From positions 267,064-331,063 of the forward strand of contig CBDCPD010000003.1 of NCBI GenBank assembly GCA_965220095.1: a DNA stretch of 64,000 bases. The letters run 5' to 3'. The translations under genes and the position numbers were made by a program. Source of the DNA: Bin87 sp965220095. GTDB taxonomy: Bacteria > Chloroflexota > Dehalococcoidia > Lucifugimonadales > UBA3495. Positions 43,835 to 52,856 of this stretch are shown here, one piece after another (positions within the stretch are counted from its first letter, which is position 1; each line of letters opens with the position of its first letter). A model generated the notes under the pieces. The model was not told the origin of the DNA. It made no database searches and saw only the letters and a list, made by a program, of their open reading frames with translations.

Positions 43835-45104
43835 CCGCTCCGTCTTCGGCCATTCCAGTTTCTTCCGCTCCAGCGTCCTCCTCGAGGTTTACAGAGCCGA
43901 TCAGCGACTGCCATTGGACGCCCGGGTTCTGGTCCAGCACCGACAGCATGTTCACGAACTCTTTCACCGTGTTCCGGGGCGTTCTGAAGTAGGCGTCGCC
44001 GATCCGGTTGGAACAGTGCGCCATGAAAGCGGTCAACGCCTCGTCCGGCAAAGCGTTTCCGTCCTCCTGCATCACCCTGCGGATGTTGGCCAAAAGGACG
44101 AACATGTCCTCTGGTGACAGGTTGGCAAGTCGTATCACCGGACCCGACAGATCGACCATGCCGTCACGCACGAAGGTGTTCTCCGCCAACCGCGACTGGA
44201 GCGCCTGGTAGCTGTAGAGACCGCGGCGGGTGTCCATCAGGAAATCTGGCGTCCCGCCCATGATGAACCCAAGGTTTCGGGCGGTGCCCTGCAGCACGTC
44301 GTTCAGTATGCGGAGCAGTTGCTCGTAATTGGATTGGCGCGCCTGCGATGAGACGATCTTGTACAGGTTAACCATTTCGTCCAGGGAAACCAGCAGACCG
44401 CGGTACCCGGCTTCCCGGACGAAAAGCGAGAGGAGTTTCACCTGATCGTAGATGCTCGCGTCATCCACGATGGTGCGCACCCCGAGATCCCTGCGAGCGT
44501 CTGTCCTCGTGGCATATTCGCCCCGAAGCCATCGCAGGGCCGCGGATTTAAGCTCCTCGTTGCCGGTGTCGTACCCCTCCCAGTAGCGGGCGATGACGGT
44601 GGCGAAATCGTAGCCGCCGGTCATCTCCCGCAGGTGCGCCAGCTTCTCCAGGATGACGTCGCCAACATCCTGTCCCATTTCGTCAGCGGCGCTGATGGTC
44701 TGCGTGGCAAAGCGCTCCACCACCGAGGCCATGGCGCCTCCCTCCGGCCTGGAGCGCGTTGCGGTATTGCGGGCCATCTCCGCATATAGGGAACGCGCCT
44801 GCCCGCCTGTTCCGTGGAGCCGCCGGTCCGGCGTAATGTCCGCCGACAGGACCACCAGCCCTTTTTCCAGTGCGACCAGGCGGATCAGGTTCAGGAAGAA
44901 GGTCTTGCCAGAGCCGTATTCGCCGATTACGAACCGGATTGCCGAACCGCCCTCACCGATGCGTTCGATGTCGCGCACCAGCTCTTCGGTTTCTCGGGCT
45001 CGCCCAACTTGAATGTGCCGCAGGCCAACCCTGGGCACCACGCCAGCGCGGAGCGCCTGGATGATGGTGTCGCGCTCGCGGCCTCGGATCTTGGTCGTTA
45101 CCAT
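43806..45104 (-). CDS. BrxD-like P-loop ATPase (DUF2791)
   Basis: The 432-residue protein starts MVTTKIRGRERDTIIQALRA and matches the BrxD/DUF2791 ATPases: GVVPRVGLRHIQVGR, Walker A GEYGSGKTFFLNLI (61-74), VVLSADITPDRRL, Walker B LLVSLDEMVNLYK, then GGTPDFLMDTRRGLYSYQAL. Such ATPases are STAND/Orc-like switches that load partner proteins on DNA. It starts 7 nt after the TerB-domain gene ends and overlaps the helicase, so the three products are made together. BrxD belongs to type 2 BREX; here it works in a different setting. Confidence 0.85.
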   Translation of the reverse strand: MVTTKIRGRERDTIIQALRAGVVPRVGLRHIQVGRARETEELVRDIERIGEGGSAIRFVIGEYGSGKTFFLNLIRLVALEKGLVVLSADITPDRRLHGTGGQARSLYAEMARNTATRSRPEGGAMASVVERFATQTISAADEMGQDVGDVILEKLAHLREMTGGYDFATVIARYWEGYDTGNEELKSAALRWLRGEYATRTDARRDLGVRTIVDDASIYDQVKLLSLFVREAGYRGLLVSLDEMVNLYKIVSSQARQSNYEQLLRILNDVLQGTARNLGFIMGGTPDFLMDTRRGLYSYQALQSRLAENTFVRDGMVDLSGPVIRLANLSPEDMFVLLANIRRVMQEDGNALPDEALTAFMAHCSNRIGDAYFRTPRNTVKEFVNMLSVLDQNPGVQWQSLIGSVNLEEDAGAEETGMAEDGADDGLASFKL

Positions 45105-45111
45105 GCTCTCG

Positions 45112-47373
45112 TTACTCCACAGCCACTATGATCTCCGCTTTGATGTCCTGATTAATTGCAAGGCCCTGGTCCTCTTCGAGTTCGAGCAGTCGGTCGTCGA
45201 AGTGATCCCAGGACCATTCATTCAGAGTCTCAACGGCGCCGGCCGGCATCAATTGGAATTGTCGCGCCAGAGTTTCGTATTCATCCTGTTCCCAGTGAGG
45301 CTGCACCAGGAGCTCGCCAAGGAATGCCGAATGTCTCGCATCCAGGCCGGCGAAACCGTGGTCAACGTTTTCCATGGCCTCGGCCATCTCCTCTTCCGGC
45401 TCGTCCTCTTGAAAGATGGCTCCCAGGATCGAGCTGACCCGCTCCGTGTTGGCCATGACGGAGGCGATGCGTTCGGCGTCCAGGCTCACCGTGCTGCTGT
45501 CGTCGGGACGAGGCGGTATGGCGAATCCCTCCTCCCGGTCGCCGGATGGCAGAACGGTCACCGGCTCATCCCGAGCTATTAGGGTGTGAATGGCAGAGTA
45601 GATCCCAGCGGTTTCGAGGCCCAAAGTCCTGTAGAGTCGTTCAAGGGCGCTCACTTCATGGGCGCTGACCACGCCGTCAGAAGCCGCCAGCGCCAGCGCC
45701 AGCTTCCCCAATTCCTGAGAAATGTCGTTCGGAAGTTCCTTCACGTGACGTCGGAACAGGGCCAGATCCGGTGCAACCGCCATCATCCAGTCGAGATTTG
45801 CCCGCAAGCGCGCCCGTTCAGCTCCGGACAGTTCCTCAGCGGCATCTATCATGTCGATAAGTTGGTCGTGTTCTTTCGAGGCAATTGCGTCGTCCGCTTG
45901 GGCAACGAAACTTCCTACCGCGACGGCAACCAGGATGCTCTTGTACCGGCGGCTCACCTCATCCAAAACAGTCACCCCTTCAGGCAACCGAAAAAGGACT
46001 ACGGGCTCGGCGTATTTCGGGCTGCGCAACGCGAAACGCGGGTCGGGCGCCATCCCAATCGACAGACGCGCCAGAGCATCCGCAGCATCCGTCAACCGAC
46101 GCTTGGTAATCTTTTCGGGATGCGCGTTTTCCAGGCGCTCTATGACCTCAACCACCGGTACACGACCACCGGCGTCGATAATCCCCTCGGCCCAGCGGCG
46201 TAAATCGTCAACCTCCTGGCAGGGAAATAACGGCCAAAGTCGTTGTGGCAACAGCGCATGCGCCTCAATGGTGCCTCTTCCGTCAGGGTTGCGTCCGAGG
46301 AAACGACTGTATCGATCCAATGCATCGCTGGCATCGTCCACAATCGTTTTCGCCACGTTGAGAGGTCTGGATATCCGCGAAATATCGGGAACTTGCCCGA
46401 TGTATTCTTCAAGGTCAGACACAAACTCGGACGATGCGGCACGGTACTGAGCGCGAAGGGTACGTTTGGAGACCGGGACCAGCATCCCTTCCGGGAAACG
46501 TTCATCAAGGAGCTGCCCAAACAGCACCCGAAATTCAGGGAACGCGCGAGTCGCCGGTGTGCGCAACGAATAGTCCGGATGAGCGACATACCATCGGAGC
46601 AGCCAGTCTGCGCCGATCGGCAAACCTTCCCTCGACATCCGACCGATCGTTGCGCGCACGCTCAGCGGCAATTCGTAGCTCGCCCTTTCGATGCTTGGCT
46701 CGGTTCTGTCTTCGTACCCTGCGGTGGCCTGAGCGGCATCCAGGAATGTCCCCAGATAACCCTTGACCGATCTGTTGTTGCCATATACGCCAAGGAGGCG
46801 TTCCACTTCGGCAATCAGGAGTTCTTTTTCGCCCTCATCCGGTCTGTCCACAAAAAACCGACGTTCAAGGCCGTAGAAGTACAGAAAGACATACCCGACG
46901 CTGTATCGCTTGTCCGACCGTCCACTGGCCAGCCAGTCGAGATACGTCGTTCGTGCTCGGGGGCCGATCCTGGCGTAGCTCGGCCAATACGACATGCTTT
47001 CACCGGAAAATTCGCCACCCACTCCGGCTACAGGCAGGCTCGGGTCTATAACTGGCCTGCTCATCTGATCCCACGCGGATTGGCGACGCTCAGGGGCCAG
47101 GTAAATCATCCCGCCGATGTTGCGGCCTGCTACCGTCACGCTCATTTCAGGCCCAATCCATCGAGCCATGGCGCCGCCGGCAGAGCTGGCAAGACCAGCC
47201 GAGTTCATCAAGGACTGTTCAAGGACATCGGTTGCCGGACCGGTTTTTCCCATTTCCTCCCGCGGTCCGGCGGGTATCGGAGTTGCGGTGGACGAAACCT
47301 CAGGAGCGTCCTTTTTGGTGTTGGCGCCCTTCTGTTTCCATCGCTGGAATAATCGGAAGATGTTCAAGTTCAT
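45112..47373 (-). CDS. TerB-N/TerB/TerB-C domain protein
   Basis: The 753-residue protein has a basic N-terminus, a TerB-N region (YWPSYARIGPRARTTYLDWL, VGYVFLYFYGLERRFFVD), a long middle, a TerB-like helical module (LGKLALALAASDGVVSAHEV) and a TerB-C-like end (HSAFLGELLVQPHWEQDEYE, WSWDHFDDRLL). TerB domains are metal-binding scaffolds from tellurite-resistance and phage-inhibition loci, and comparative studies have linked TerB-N/TerB-C proteins with helicases and ATPases. It is first in the operon with BrxD-like and Lhr-like genes and probably anchors or senses for them. Confidence 0.75.
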   Translation of the reverse strand: MNLNIFRLFQRWKQKGANTKKDAPEVSSTATPIPAGPREEMGKTGPATDVLEQSLMNSAGLASSAGGAMARWIGPEMSVTVAGRNIGGMIYLAPERRQSAWDQMSRPVIDPSLPVAGVGGEFSGESMSYWPSYARIGPRARTTYLDWLASGRSDKRYSVGYVFLYFYGLERRFFVDRPDEGEKELLIAEVERLLGVYGNNRSVKGYLGTFLDAAQATAGYEDRTEPSIERASYELPLSVRATIGRMSREGLPIGADWLLRWYVAHPDYSLRTPATRAFPEFRVLFGQLLDERFPEGMLVPVSKRTLRAQYRAASSEFVSDLEEYIGQVPDISRISRPLNVAKTIVDDASDALDRYSRFLGRNPDGRGTIEAHALLPQRLWPLFPCQEVDDLRRWAEGIIDAGGRVPVVEVIERLENAHPEKITKRRLTDAADALARLSIGMAPDPRFALRSPKYAEPVVLFRLPEGVTVLDEVSRRYKSILVAVAVGSFVAQADDAIASKEHDQLIDMIDAAEELSGAERARLRANLDWMMAVAPDLALFRRHVKELPNDISQELGKLALALAASDGVVSAHEVSALERLYRTLGLETAGIYSAIHTLIARDEPVTVLPSGDREEGFAIPPRPDDSSTVSLDAERIASVMANTERVSSILGAIFQEDEPEEEMAEAMENVDHGFAGLDARHSAFLGELLVQPHWEQDEYETLARQFQLMPAGAVETLNEWSWDHFDDRLLELEEDQGLAINQDIKAEIIVAVE

Positions 47374-47491
47374 CCTCGCCTTCTCAGCCCATGTTGCATC
47401 CTGCGTTGAGGCGCCGGCTCGCCCGACACGCCAATTCCTGTCAATCCCGGCGGGTCGAGAAATCCGAGTTGTTGGCGGGTCCTAACCATAC

Positions 47492-47749
47492 TTACCCGAC
47501 GTACTCGGCGCCAGCCGCGGTGGGCAGGGCGCGTACCTTTGCCCCAACTAGCTCCTCTTCAACGTACTCGGAGCCCAGGGGTTCCAGGGTGGGGCTGCGC
47601 AACACCAGGTCCAGGTCGCTGCCGGAGTGACACCGACCATTCACCCGACTGCGGCCGTAGGCCCACACCTCGGCGTTGGGCACGTGCTCGCGCAGCAGCG
47701 CCTCCGGCTCTTCCCGACAACGGCGCGGCGAGTCCAGACGGTCAGTCAT
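47492..47749 (-). CDS. Minimal nucleotidyltransferase, altered active-site loop and truncated end
   Basis: The 85-residue protein has AEVWAYGRSRVNGRCHSGSDLDLVL; normal MNT proteins read G-S-R-x-x-G, so one residue is inserted between Gly and Ser, while the D-x-D pair is kept. The fold stops early: after SPTLEPLG the C-terminus (VGAKVRALPTAAGAEYVG) closely resembles the C-terminus of the HigA-like protein at 57329, at DNA level too. It overlaps the PIN toxin gene by 8 nt. It may be an inactive passenger of the toxin-antitoxin operon. Confidence 0.65.
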   Translation of the reverse strand: MTDRLDSPRRCREEPEALLREHVPNAEVWAYGRSRVNGRCHSGSDLDLVLRSPTLEPLGSEYVEEELVGAKVRALPTAAGAEYVG

Positions 47750-48158
47750 CAGCTTCTTCGAAGGGGTTCAGCACCGCAACTCCAGTGGGCGCGAAGTCGC
47801 GGACGTTGCGGGTGACCACCGTCAAACTGCGGTGTAGGGCGATGGCAGCAATCTGTAGGTCGGAATTGGTGTAACCCAGTTCCGCGTGCAGAAGACCCCA
47901 GCGCCTGGCTGCCGCCTCGTCGAACGGAAGGATACGGTCATGGAACGAGGTCGCCACAGACTCCAGCCAGCGATCCAGCAATTCAGCAAATGCCGGTTGC
48001 GTCCTGCGCTGCCGGGCCGCCCCGTACATGATCTCGCCTACCGTCATCACGCTGATGTACAGACCTTGTGGCGGCTGGTCCTGCAACCACCGGGCAACCG
48101 AGACGTGTCGCTCGGGTCGTCGCAATGCCGAAACGACCACTGTATCCAGGAGGTACAT
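47742..48158 (-). CDS. PIN-domain RNase toxin (VapC-like)
   Basis: The 138-residue protein starts MYLLDTVVVSALRRPERH with the first acidic residue (Asp5), continues ISVMTVGEIMYGAARQ (Glu) and YTNSDLQIAAIALHRSLTVVTRNVRDF (third and fourth acids), the complete PIN set. It should cleave RNA when freed from its antitoxin. Its ATG directly follows the antitoxin TGA. Confidence 0.9.
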   Translation of the reverse strand: MYLLDTVVVSALRRPERHVSVARWLQDQPPQGLYISVMTVGEIMYGAARQRRTQPAFAELLDRWLESVATSFHDRILPFDEAAARRWGLLHAELGYTNSDLQIAAIALHRSLTVVTRNVRDFAPTGVAVLNPFEEADD

Positions 48159-48431
48159 TCAGAAATCGACGGCCCTGGGCGTGTAGTCCCGGGTACGGCA
48201 AGGTAGCTCGAAGCCGTCGTCTTCGCTGCCCCTCGGAATTGCCAGCAGATGGTCCACGAACGAGGGCGTATTCTCGGCATCCCTTTTGCATAGCCGCTGG
48301 TATTCTTCGAAGGCCACCACTACCACGACCGGCTTGCCCCTTCGAGTAACTTCCTGTGGTTCCCCGGTAAGAGCGGCCTCCACCACTGCGCTGAATCGGT
48401 TCTTGGCGTCCTGCAATTGCCAGGTGGTCAT
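48159..48431 (-). CDS. Phd/YefM-family antitoxin
   Basis: The 90-residue protein starts MTTWQLQDAKNRFSAVVEAA and RRGKPVVVVVAFEEYQRL, the N-terminal DNA-binding fold of Phd/YefM antitoxins, with a C-terminal toxin-binding tail. GGAG lies about 8 nt before the ATG. It pairs with the PIN toxin immediately downstream and probably represses the promoter at 48442-48465. Confidence 0.9.
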   Translation of the reverse strand: MTTWQLQDAKNRFSAVVEAALTGEPQEVTRRGKPVVVVVAFEEYQRLCKRDAENTPSFVDHLLAIPRGSEDDGFELPCRTRDYTPRAVDF

Positions 48432-48441
48432 CGTAAACTCC

Positions 48442-48465
48442 GTCTAGTTTGTCTAGCCTATTATA
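48442..48465 (-). promoter_or_regulatory. Promoter and probable autoregulatory site of the toxin-antitoxin operon
   Basis: On the minus strand a perfect -10 TATAAT (48465-48460) is followed by CTAGAC-aaa-CTAGAC (48456-48442), a direct repeat with 9-bp period between promoter and start codon, a plausible antitoxin binding site. The -35 is not obvious (TTGCGC is too close). Confidence 0.5.
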
Positions 48466-48561
48466 GCGCAATGCGGGTTTCACCGTGGCTTTGGTTTAGG
48501 GTTGAAGGAAGGCTGACTCTATCGCGACCTTTCCACCATGTTTAACCAAAACCCAAAGGCT

Positions 48562-48614
48562 GATTGACGACAATTAGTCCTACCGTCCCGTCGCCTCATC
48601 GAGAAATGTTACCG
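48562..48614 (-). repeat. ~55-bp dispersed repeat, inverted copy
   Basis: On the minus strand, CGGTAACATTTCTCGATGAG then GCGACGGGACGGTAGGACTA and ATTGTCGTCAATCA parallels 41070-41126. It overlaps the region just after the stop of the 520-residue unknown gene. Confidence 0.6.
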
Positions 48615-48619
48615 AGACT

Positions 48620-50182
48620 TTAGCACTTGGGGAGCAATGCCTCAGCGGGAAAACCACCGTCGAAGTGCGGCAATCCGTCCAGCGCTCCGTCGGCGTCTTC
48701 GTCACCGAACTCCCGCAGATCCACAGCCTGCTCGTATTGCTCTTCTTCATACCCGTCCGGGTCAATCGCCTGGTAAATGCGTTCAATGGCCTCGTGGGGG
48801 AGGCCGGCATCACGGGCCGCTCCCAGCAGGATGCTCACAGTGGCGTAGTCCGTCGACGGCGGAGTCACCCCCAACCCTCCGGCTTCATGACCCATGGCCG
48901 CCGCCAGCCTGGACAACTTCACCGAGTCCAGCCCCTGCCGCCGTGCCGTCGTGATGATGGCCCGCGCCTGCCTCCGGGTGGCGAATTGGGTGTCGAAGTC
49001 CGACTCGCGCAACAGGTATTCCGCTACGTCCGGTTCATCCCCCGCCACCGCCGCCAGCACCTCCAGCATGGCGCCGTGGCGCAGGTCCTGCTGTTGCAGC
49101 GCCGACACGAACTCGCTGCAGCGATCCACCGCCACGTCGTGGAGACCGGCGTCGGCCAGGTCCGACATCACCAAGGCATAAGGCAGCAGGAGGTCCGACA
49201 ATGCCTCCGCTTCCGGACCCATTGCCAACAGCGCGCCAATCACCCGGTCGACCTGCTGCTGAGCCGCCGCCGCCGGGAACCCCATCGGGTAGGTGTCCAG
49301 TATCGACTGGACCACTTTGGCGCCGCGGTAGTAGTAGACGATGTAAAGTCCGCCCGCGGCGTGCGGCGGGTTGGGGTCCCACTCCTCGAAGCGTCCGACC
49401 TGGAAGTCAGCCGGCCCAACCACCATCGCGGCAGCGCGTTCGGTCACCGCGGGCAGTTCCCGCATGGCGGGCCGGATTTCCACCGGCAGGTCCTGGTTGA
49501 ATGCGCGCAAATCCGCCGCCACGGTTTCCGCCATCTCGTCCAGGGCGGCGTGCGCTTCCGCCAGGAGCGTCGCTCGGGCGTCGGCCAGGCCGTCGTCGAT
49601 GTCGGGGATAGCGGTGCCCTCAAGACGTTCCCGGCTTTCCTCGGCGTCCCCCGCCAGCTGGGCCAGCACCACCAGGTAGGCTTCCCCCATGAGGTCCCGT
49701 TGCGGCAGCTCGGCCCGTTTGCTACGGAACAGTCGCACCACCTGGAGGCTGGTAGTGCAGGCGAAGCAGGCGGCGTACCAGAGGTCCGCATCATTGTCTG
49801 CAACCTCCGGCTCCGTTGACACCGGTTGCGGTCGGAGCCGCGCCGCGGCGTCATTCAAACGTCCCATGAGCCCGATGCGCCGCTCCATCTCCGCTGCTGA
49901 CATGGGCGACTGCTCATCCTGGGCCCGCTGACCCGCCGCCCCTCCGACCACAGCGCCGGAGAGCTCGCTCTCCTGCTCCAGCATCAGGCCGGTCAACGCC
50001 AGCAGGGCTCCAATGGCTGCCGGCGAGTCGCGATGGCTGCCGTTTTCCACGGCATCCAGCGCTGCGCTCACCTGCGCGGTGGTCGCTTCGCGGAAGGCCG
50101 TGAGCCACGCTCGTTGGTGAGGCGCGCGCTCGCGGTCAATCTCGCACCGCTCACAATCGCAGTAGGCCAGGTTGGCATTCAT
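48620..50182 (-). CDS. Large helical protein of unknown function (520 aa)
   Basis: GGAGGCGAG precedes the ATG at 50182 by about 3-10 nt. The protein opens with a short Cys-rich motif (YCDCERCEIDRER), possibly a metal site, and then is almost entirely predicted helix with tandem hydrophobic repeats (GALLALTGLMLEQ, LLAMGPEAEALSDLLLPYAL, LEVLAAVAGDEPDVAEYLL), ending in an acidic tail. It lacks membrane segments. I do not recognise a family; an alpha-solenoid scaffold is the best guess. It is single, with mobile repeats on both sides. Confidence 0.6.
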   Translation of the reverse strand: MNANLAYCDCERCEIDRERAPHQRAWLTAFREATTAQVSAALDAVENGSHRDSPAAIGALLALTGLMLEQESELSGAVVGGAAGQRAQDEQSPMSAAEMERRIGLMGRLNDAAARLRPQPVSTEPEVADNDADLWYAACFACTTSLQVVRLFRSKRAELPQRDLMGEAYLVVLAQLAGDAEESRERLEGTAIPDIDDGLADARATLLAEAHAALDEMAETVAADLRAFNQDLPVEIRPAMRELPAVTERAAAMVVGPADFQVGRFEEWDPNPPHAAGGLYIVYYYRGAKVVQSILDTYPMGFPAAAAQQQVDRVIGALLAMGPEAEALSDLLLPYALVMSDLADAGLHDVAVDRCSEFVSALQQQDLRHGAMLEVLAAVAGDEPDVAEYLLRESDFDTQFATRRQARAIITTARRQGLDSVKLSRLAAAMGHEAGGLGVTPPSTDYATVSILLGAARDAGLPHEAIERIYQAIDPDGYEEEQYEQAVDLREFGDEDADGALDGLPHFDGGFPAEALLPKC

Positions 50183-50760
50183 GGTCTCGCCTCCAGTTTG
50201 ATGGGCCCGGTTGGGATGGGTTTGTGGGAGACCGGATTACCCCGGTGTAATGGGCAGACGCCGTGGGCCAGCTATCTTTCGTATCAACCCGTCAGCCGGG
50301 GTTGGCCGGCGGGCATGGCGGCCAGGATTTGTCGGACCTGTTCCAGCGTTCAGCAGTGGGGCAGCTCGCGGCTGGGCTTACGCCCTCAATTCTACAATGG
50401 CCGACTTCATTAGCAACTCTGCCATTTTGACGACGATCCGGCCCAGCACCGTGCTTACCGTTGCATCCAACTCCGACCCTTGACGCGAAAAATGGCCGAC
50501 TTTACGGCAAAGTCTGCCATATGGCCCTAATACGCCGTCCACTTTAAAAATTGGGTATCCCAACCGTACTCGGCAACCCGCCCGTCGCGCACCTTAGTTA
50601 GGACGGCTTCGGGGCTTTACTTGCGTCCTCTGTAGCTCGGTCAACTCCCCTGATCAGTCCATAGCACCCGGTATTTGCGATGCCGTCAGGGAGTACGGAA
50701 GGGTGGCATAAACAATCCCGAGTCGGCGCCCCGCTTTGTCGATGAGGTGGATCGATATCA
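50183..50760. other. Gap with two hairpin repeats
   Basis: Contains members of the 29-bp hairpin family at 50397-50425 (imperfect arms) and 50492-50520 (ATGGCCGACTT / AAGTCTGCCAT). No gene seen. Confidence 0.5.
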
Positions 50761-51207
50761 TCAGTCACGATCACCTCTACGGTCCGCCCCAGAAGACGGG
50801 GCTTCTTCGTCTGAGATTGCCATCCGTTTCCTTAATTCCTCACGGACAGGCTCGGGATATTGTTGGATGTAGAGTTCTCTAAAATAAACCCGTGCAATTT
50901 GCTTACCGACTGATCCAGCCAATATGCCCAGTTGGTGTGATTGCAAGGGGCTAAAAATCCGGTCGTCGTCGAGGATGTTGAATACTGCGACTATCAGCAC
51001 CCCGAAACTAGCGCAAGCCACGGCGACGCGAAGCGTCAGAACATCTGACAAGAAATCGGGAGTGATCGGTATTAGCGGAACAACAGCAACAAGGAACGCA
51101 GTGAGTTCACAAACCACAAATGCCCATTGTGCTATAGGCCGCAGCCGTTCGGTGAACCAAACCCTCAATAGAGTTTGGAATTTGAGTGAGTCGGAAGTTT
51201 CGGGCAT
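50761..51207 (-). CDS. Small membrane protein with two membrane segments, unknown
   Basis: The 148-residue protein has two hydrophobic stretches (WAFVVCELTAFLVAVVPLIP and VAVACASFGVLIVAVFNIL) and a soluble C-terminal part (LGILAGSVGKQIARVYFREL) ending in a charged tail. No family is recognised. It is less GC-rich than the flanking helical and helicase genes and has hairpin repeats downstream, as expected of an accessory gene. Confidence 0.5.
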   Translation of the reverse strand: MPETSDSLKFQTLLRVWFTERLRPIAQWAFVVCELTAFLVAVVPLIPITPDFLSDVLTLRVAVACASFGVLIVAVFNILDDDRIFSPLQSHQLGILAGSVGKQIARVYFRELYIQQYPEPVREELRKRMAISDEEAPSSGADRRGDRD

Positions 51208-51907
51208 GAAATACGCTCCATGGCATAAATTTGTTGGGAAGTCCCGGAGACGATTGGCGTCCGGTGTCGCGGGCCTCGTTTTACCCGTGCCAGACTTTGT
51301 CGCAAAATCGGTCAGCCGACGGGCGTCCAGAAGTAGCGCATACGGAGTTTTCGCTGGCTCGGCGCGACCCGGTTGTTCCGAGGTTCCGTTGGGGTTCGAC
51401 CGTCGGCCCGACGTCCGACCCTGCCTGAATGTTGCCTGAGTAGCGCTATTTTATCGTCAAAAGACGGCGGACGTAGCAATCGTGCGCCATTTGTGCGACG
51501 TTCGTTTATGGTCCGGGCAACGCTGCTTTCGGCGGTTTTGCTTGCGGGTGGGTCGGTAGCCCGTGACGGCGTCCGTCCAGTTCATCGGCTGCCCAGTACT
51601 GTGATTACTGCGATAGCGGCTCGTTCTTCGCGGCTCAATTGTACGAAATCGTTGATGGCCGTCGTCACGATGTTGAGCCAGTTCGTGGCATTCTGCAGAT
51701 CACCATCCATGGTAGATGCGGAGGCATGGATTGCATAGGGCCCAAATGCTCGAACGCGGGATGGTAGACTTCTAGGGAAGGCTGGCTTTTGCAGGCATCC
51801 GGGCACGGATCGGCTGGGTTTCGTGCGGCGGCAGCGGTGCTGCATCAGGCGATAATGGCCAACTTCATAGACAGAACAAACGGAATAACGACGGACAACT
51901 CAACGCG
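51208..51907. other. Gap; one doubtful short ORF
   Basis: A minus-strand frame at 51582-51710 encodes MDGDLQNATNWLNIVTTAIN... (42 aa, helical) but has no ribosome site. Nothing else recognised. Confidence 0.3.
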
Positions 51908-52381
51908 GTGCGCAGGTTCCGTACTCGGACAAATTGGAGCTCTACTGTGCTGGGATTATTGAACTCTTGGCCAACATTGGTGGCAATCACAATCCCTGTA
52001 TTTGGGTGGATCGTCAATGAATTCTTCAAACGGAGTGACCAGCGCCGTCATTACAAGCGAGAACGATACGCGGCGTTACTCACAAGTTTGTCCGGGTTTT
52101 ACCAGAGCGAACCTGCCGCGGATGCCAAACTTCGCAAACAGGAGTTCATCAACCAGCTTGCGCTCTGCTGGTTGTATTGCCCAGATTCCGTCATCAGAAA
52201 AGGTTACGCCTTCCTTGATACGGTGAATGACCAGTTGCCCCGACGCTCGGATGACGACAAAGAAGGAGCCCTGGGGGACTTGGTAGAGGAACTGAGACGG
52301 GATCTCTTCCCCAGAGACATGCTCCATAGAAACCAGACCAGACTCACAGGTTCTGACTTCCGACATTTCCGGAGTAATTGA
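51908..52381 (+). CDS. Membrane-anchored small protein, unknown
   Basis: From a GTG at 51908 (157 residues) the protein has one N-terminal membrane segment (LVAITIPVFGWIVNEFF) followed by a basic helix (SDQRRHYKRERYAALL) and a soluble helical domain. Many phage- or stress-linked accessory proteins have this single-anchor form, but no family is recognised. The ribosome site is weak, and the start may be further down. Confidence 0.5.
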   Translation: MRRFRTRTNWSSTVLGLLNSWPTLVAITIPVFGWIVNEFFKRSDQRRHYKRERYAALLTSLSGFYQSEPAADAKLRKQEFINQLALCWLYCPDSVIRKGYAFLDTVNDQLPRRSDDDKEGALGDLVEELRRDLFPRDMLHRNQTRLTGSDFRHFRSN

Positions 52382-52462
52382 GTAGGTTGCCACGTTAGCC
52401 AGGAACTCGCTCTCCAACGTGTACGCCCGACTCCACCGTCTTCAGTTTGCCCCGCACCGGAA

Positions 52463-52491
52463 ATGGCAGACTTTGAACGGAAGTCTGCCAT
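52463..52491. repeat. 29-bp hairpin repeat, identical to 40193-40221
   Basis: Perfect 11-bp arms; the same 29 bases as the copy upstream of the graspetide genes. Confidence 0.7.
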
Positions 52492-52673
52492 TCACCTTTA
52501 CCGCCGTGTTTCGTAATTGCGTTCGCCCAACGCCTGTTCCGTAAGCCACCGTTGTTGTAGCAGCAACCAAATACTGCCCGCAACAAAATCCCCCGAAATG
52601 TCGCACTGCTGGCCATAGACGCCGCCGCGTCGAGCGCGTCCTGCACTGGATAGCACATCTGCCGGACGACAAT

Positions 52674-52788
52674 TACTGATCCGTGAATAATTATCTAAAC
52701 CCGGGCTCCTTCCGCCCGGCCTTAATGGATTCCCGCTTTCGCGGGAATGACGGGAGGGTTGGTTTAGATATTCGCCCACGCATCAGTA
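52674..52788. mobile_element. ~115-bp MITE, copy 1
   Basis: Outer inverted repeats TACTGATCCGTGAATAATTA-TCTAAACC and, at the right, GGTTTAGATATTCGCCCACG-CATCAGTA, with an inner palindrome ATTCCCGC-ttt-GCGGGAAT. Copy 2 at 59192-59307 has the same architecture and matching ends. Confidence 0.7.
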
Positions 52789-52856
52789 GTCCTGCCGGTT
52801 CCCTGTTGCCTCCTGGCGAACCGAGCCATGACACGTGAGATAGCTAAAACCGTCGT

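Noticed and set aside
41621..47373. Possible complete BREX locus
   Set aside because: Only BrxD-like and helicase genes occur; PglZ, BrxC and a methyltransferase are not found in the window.
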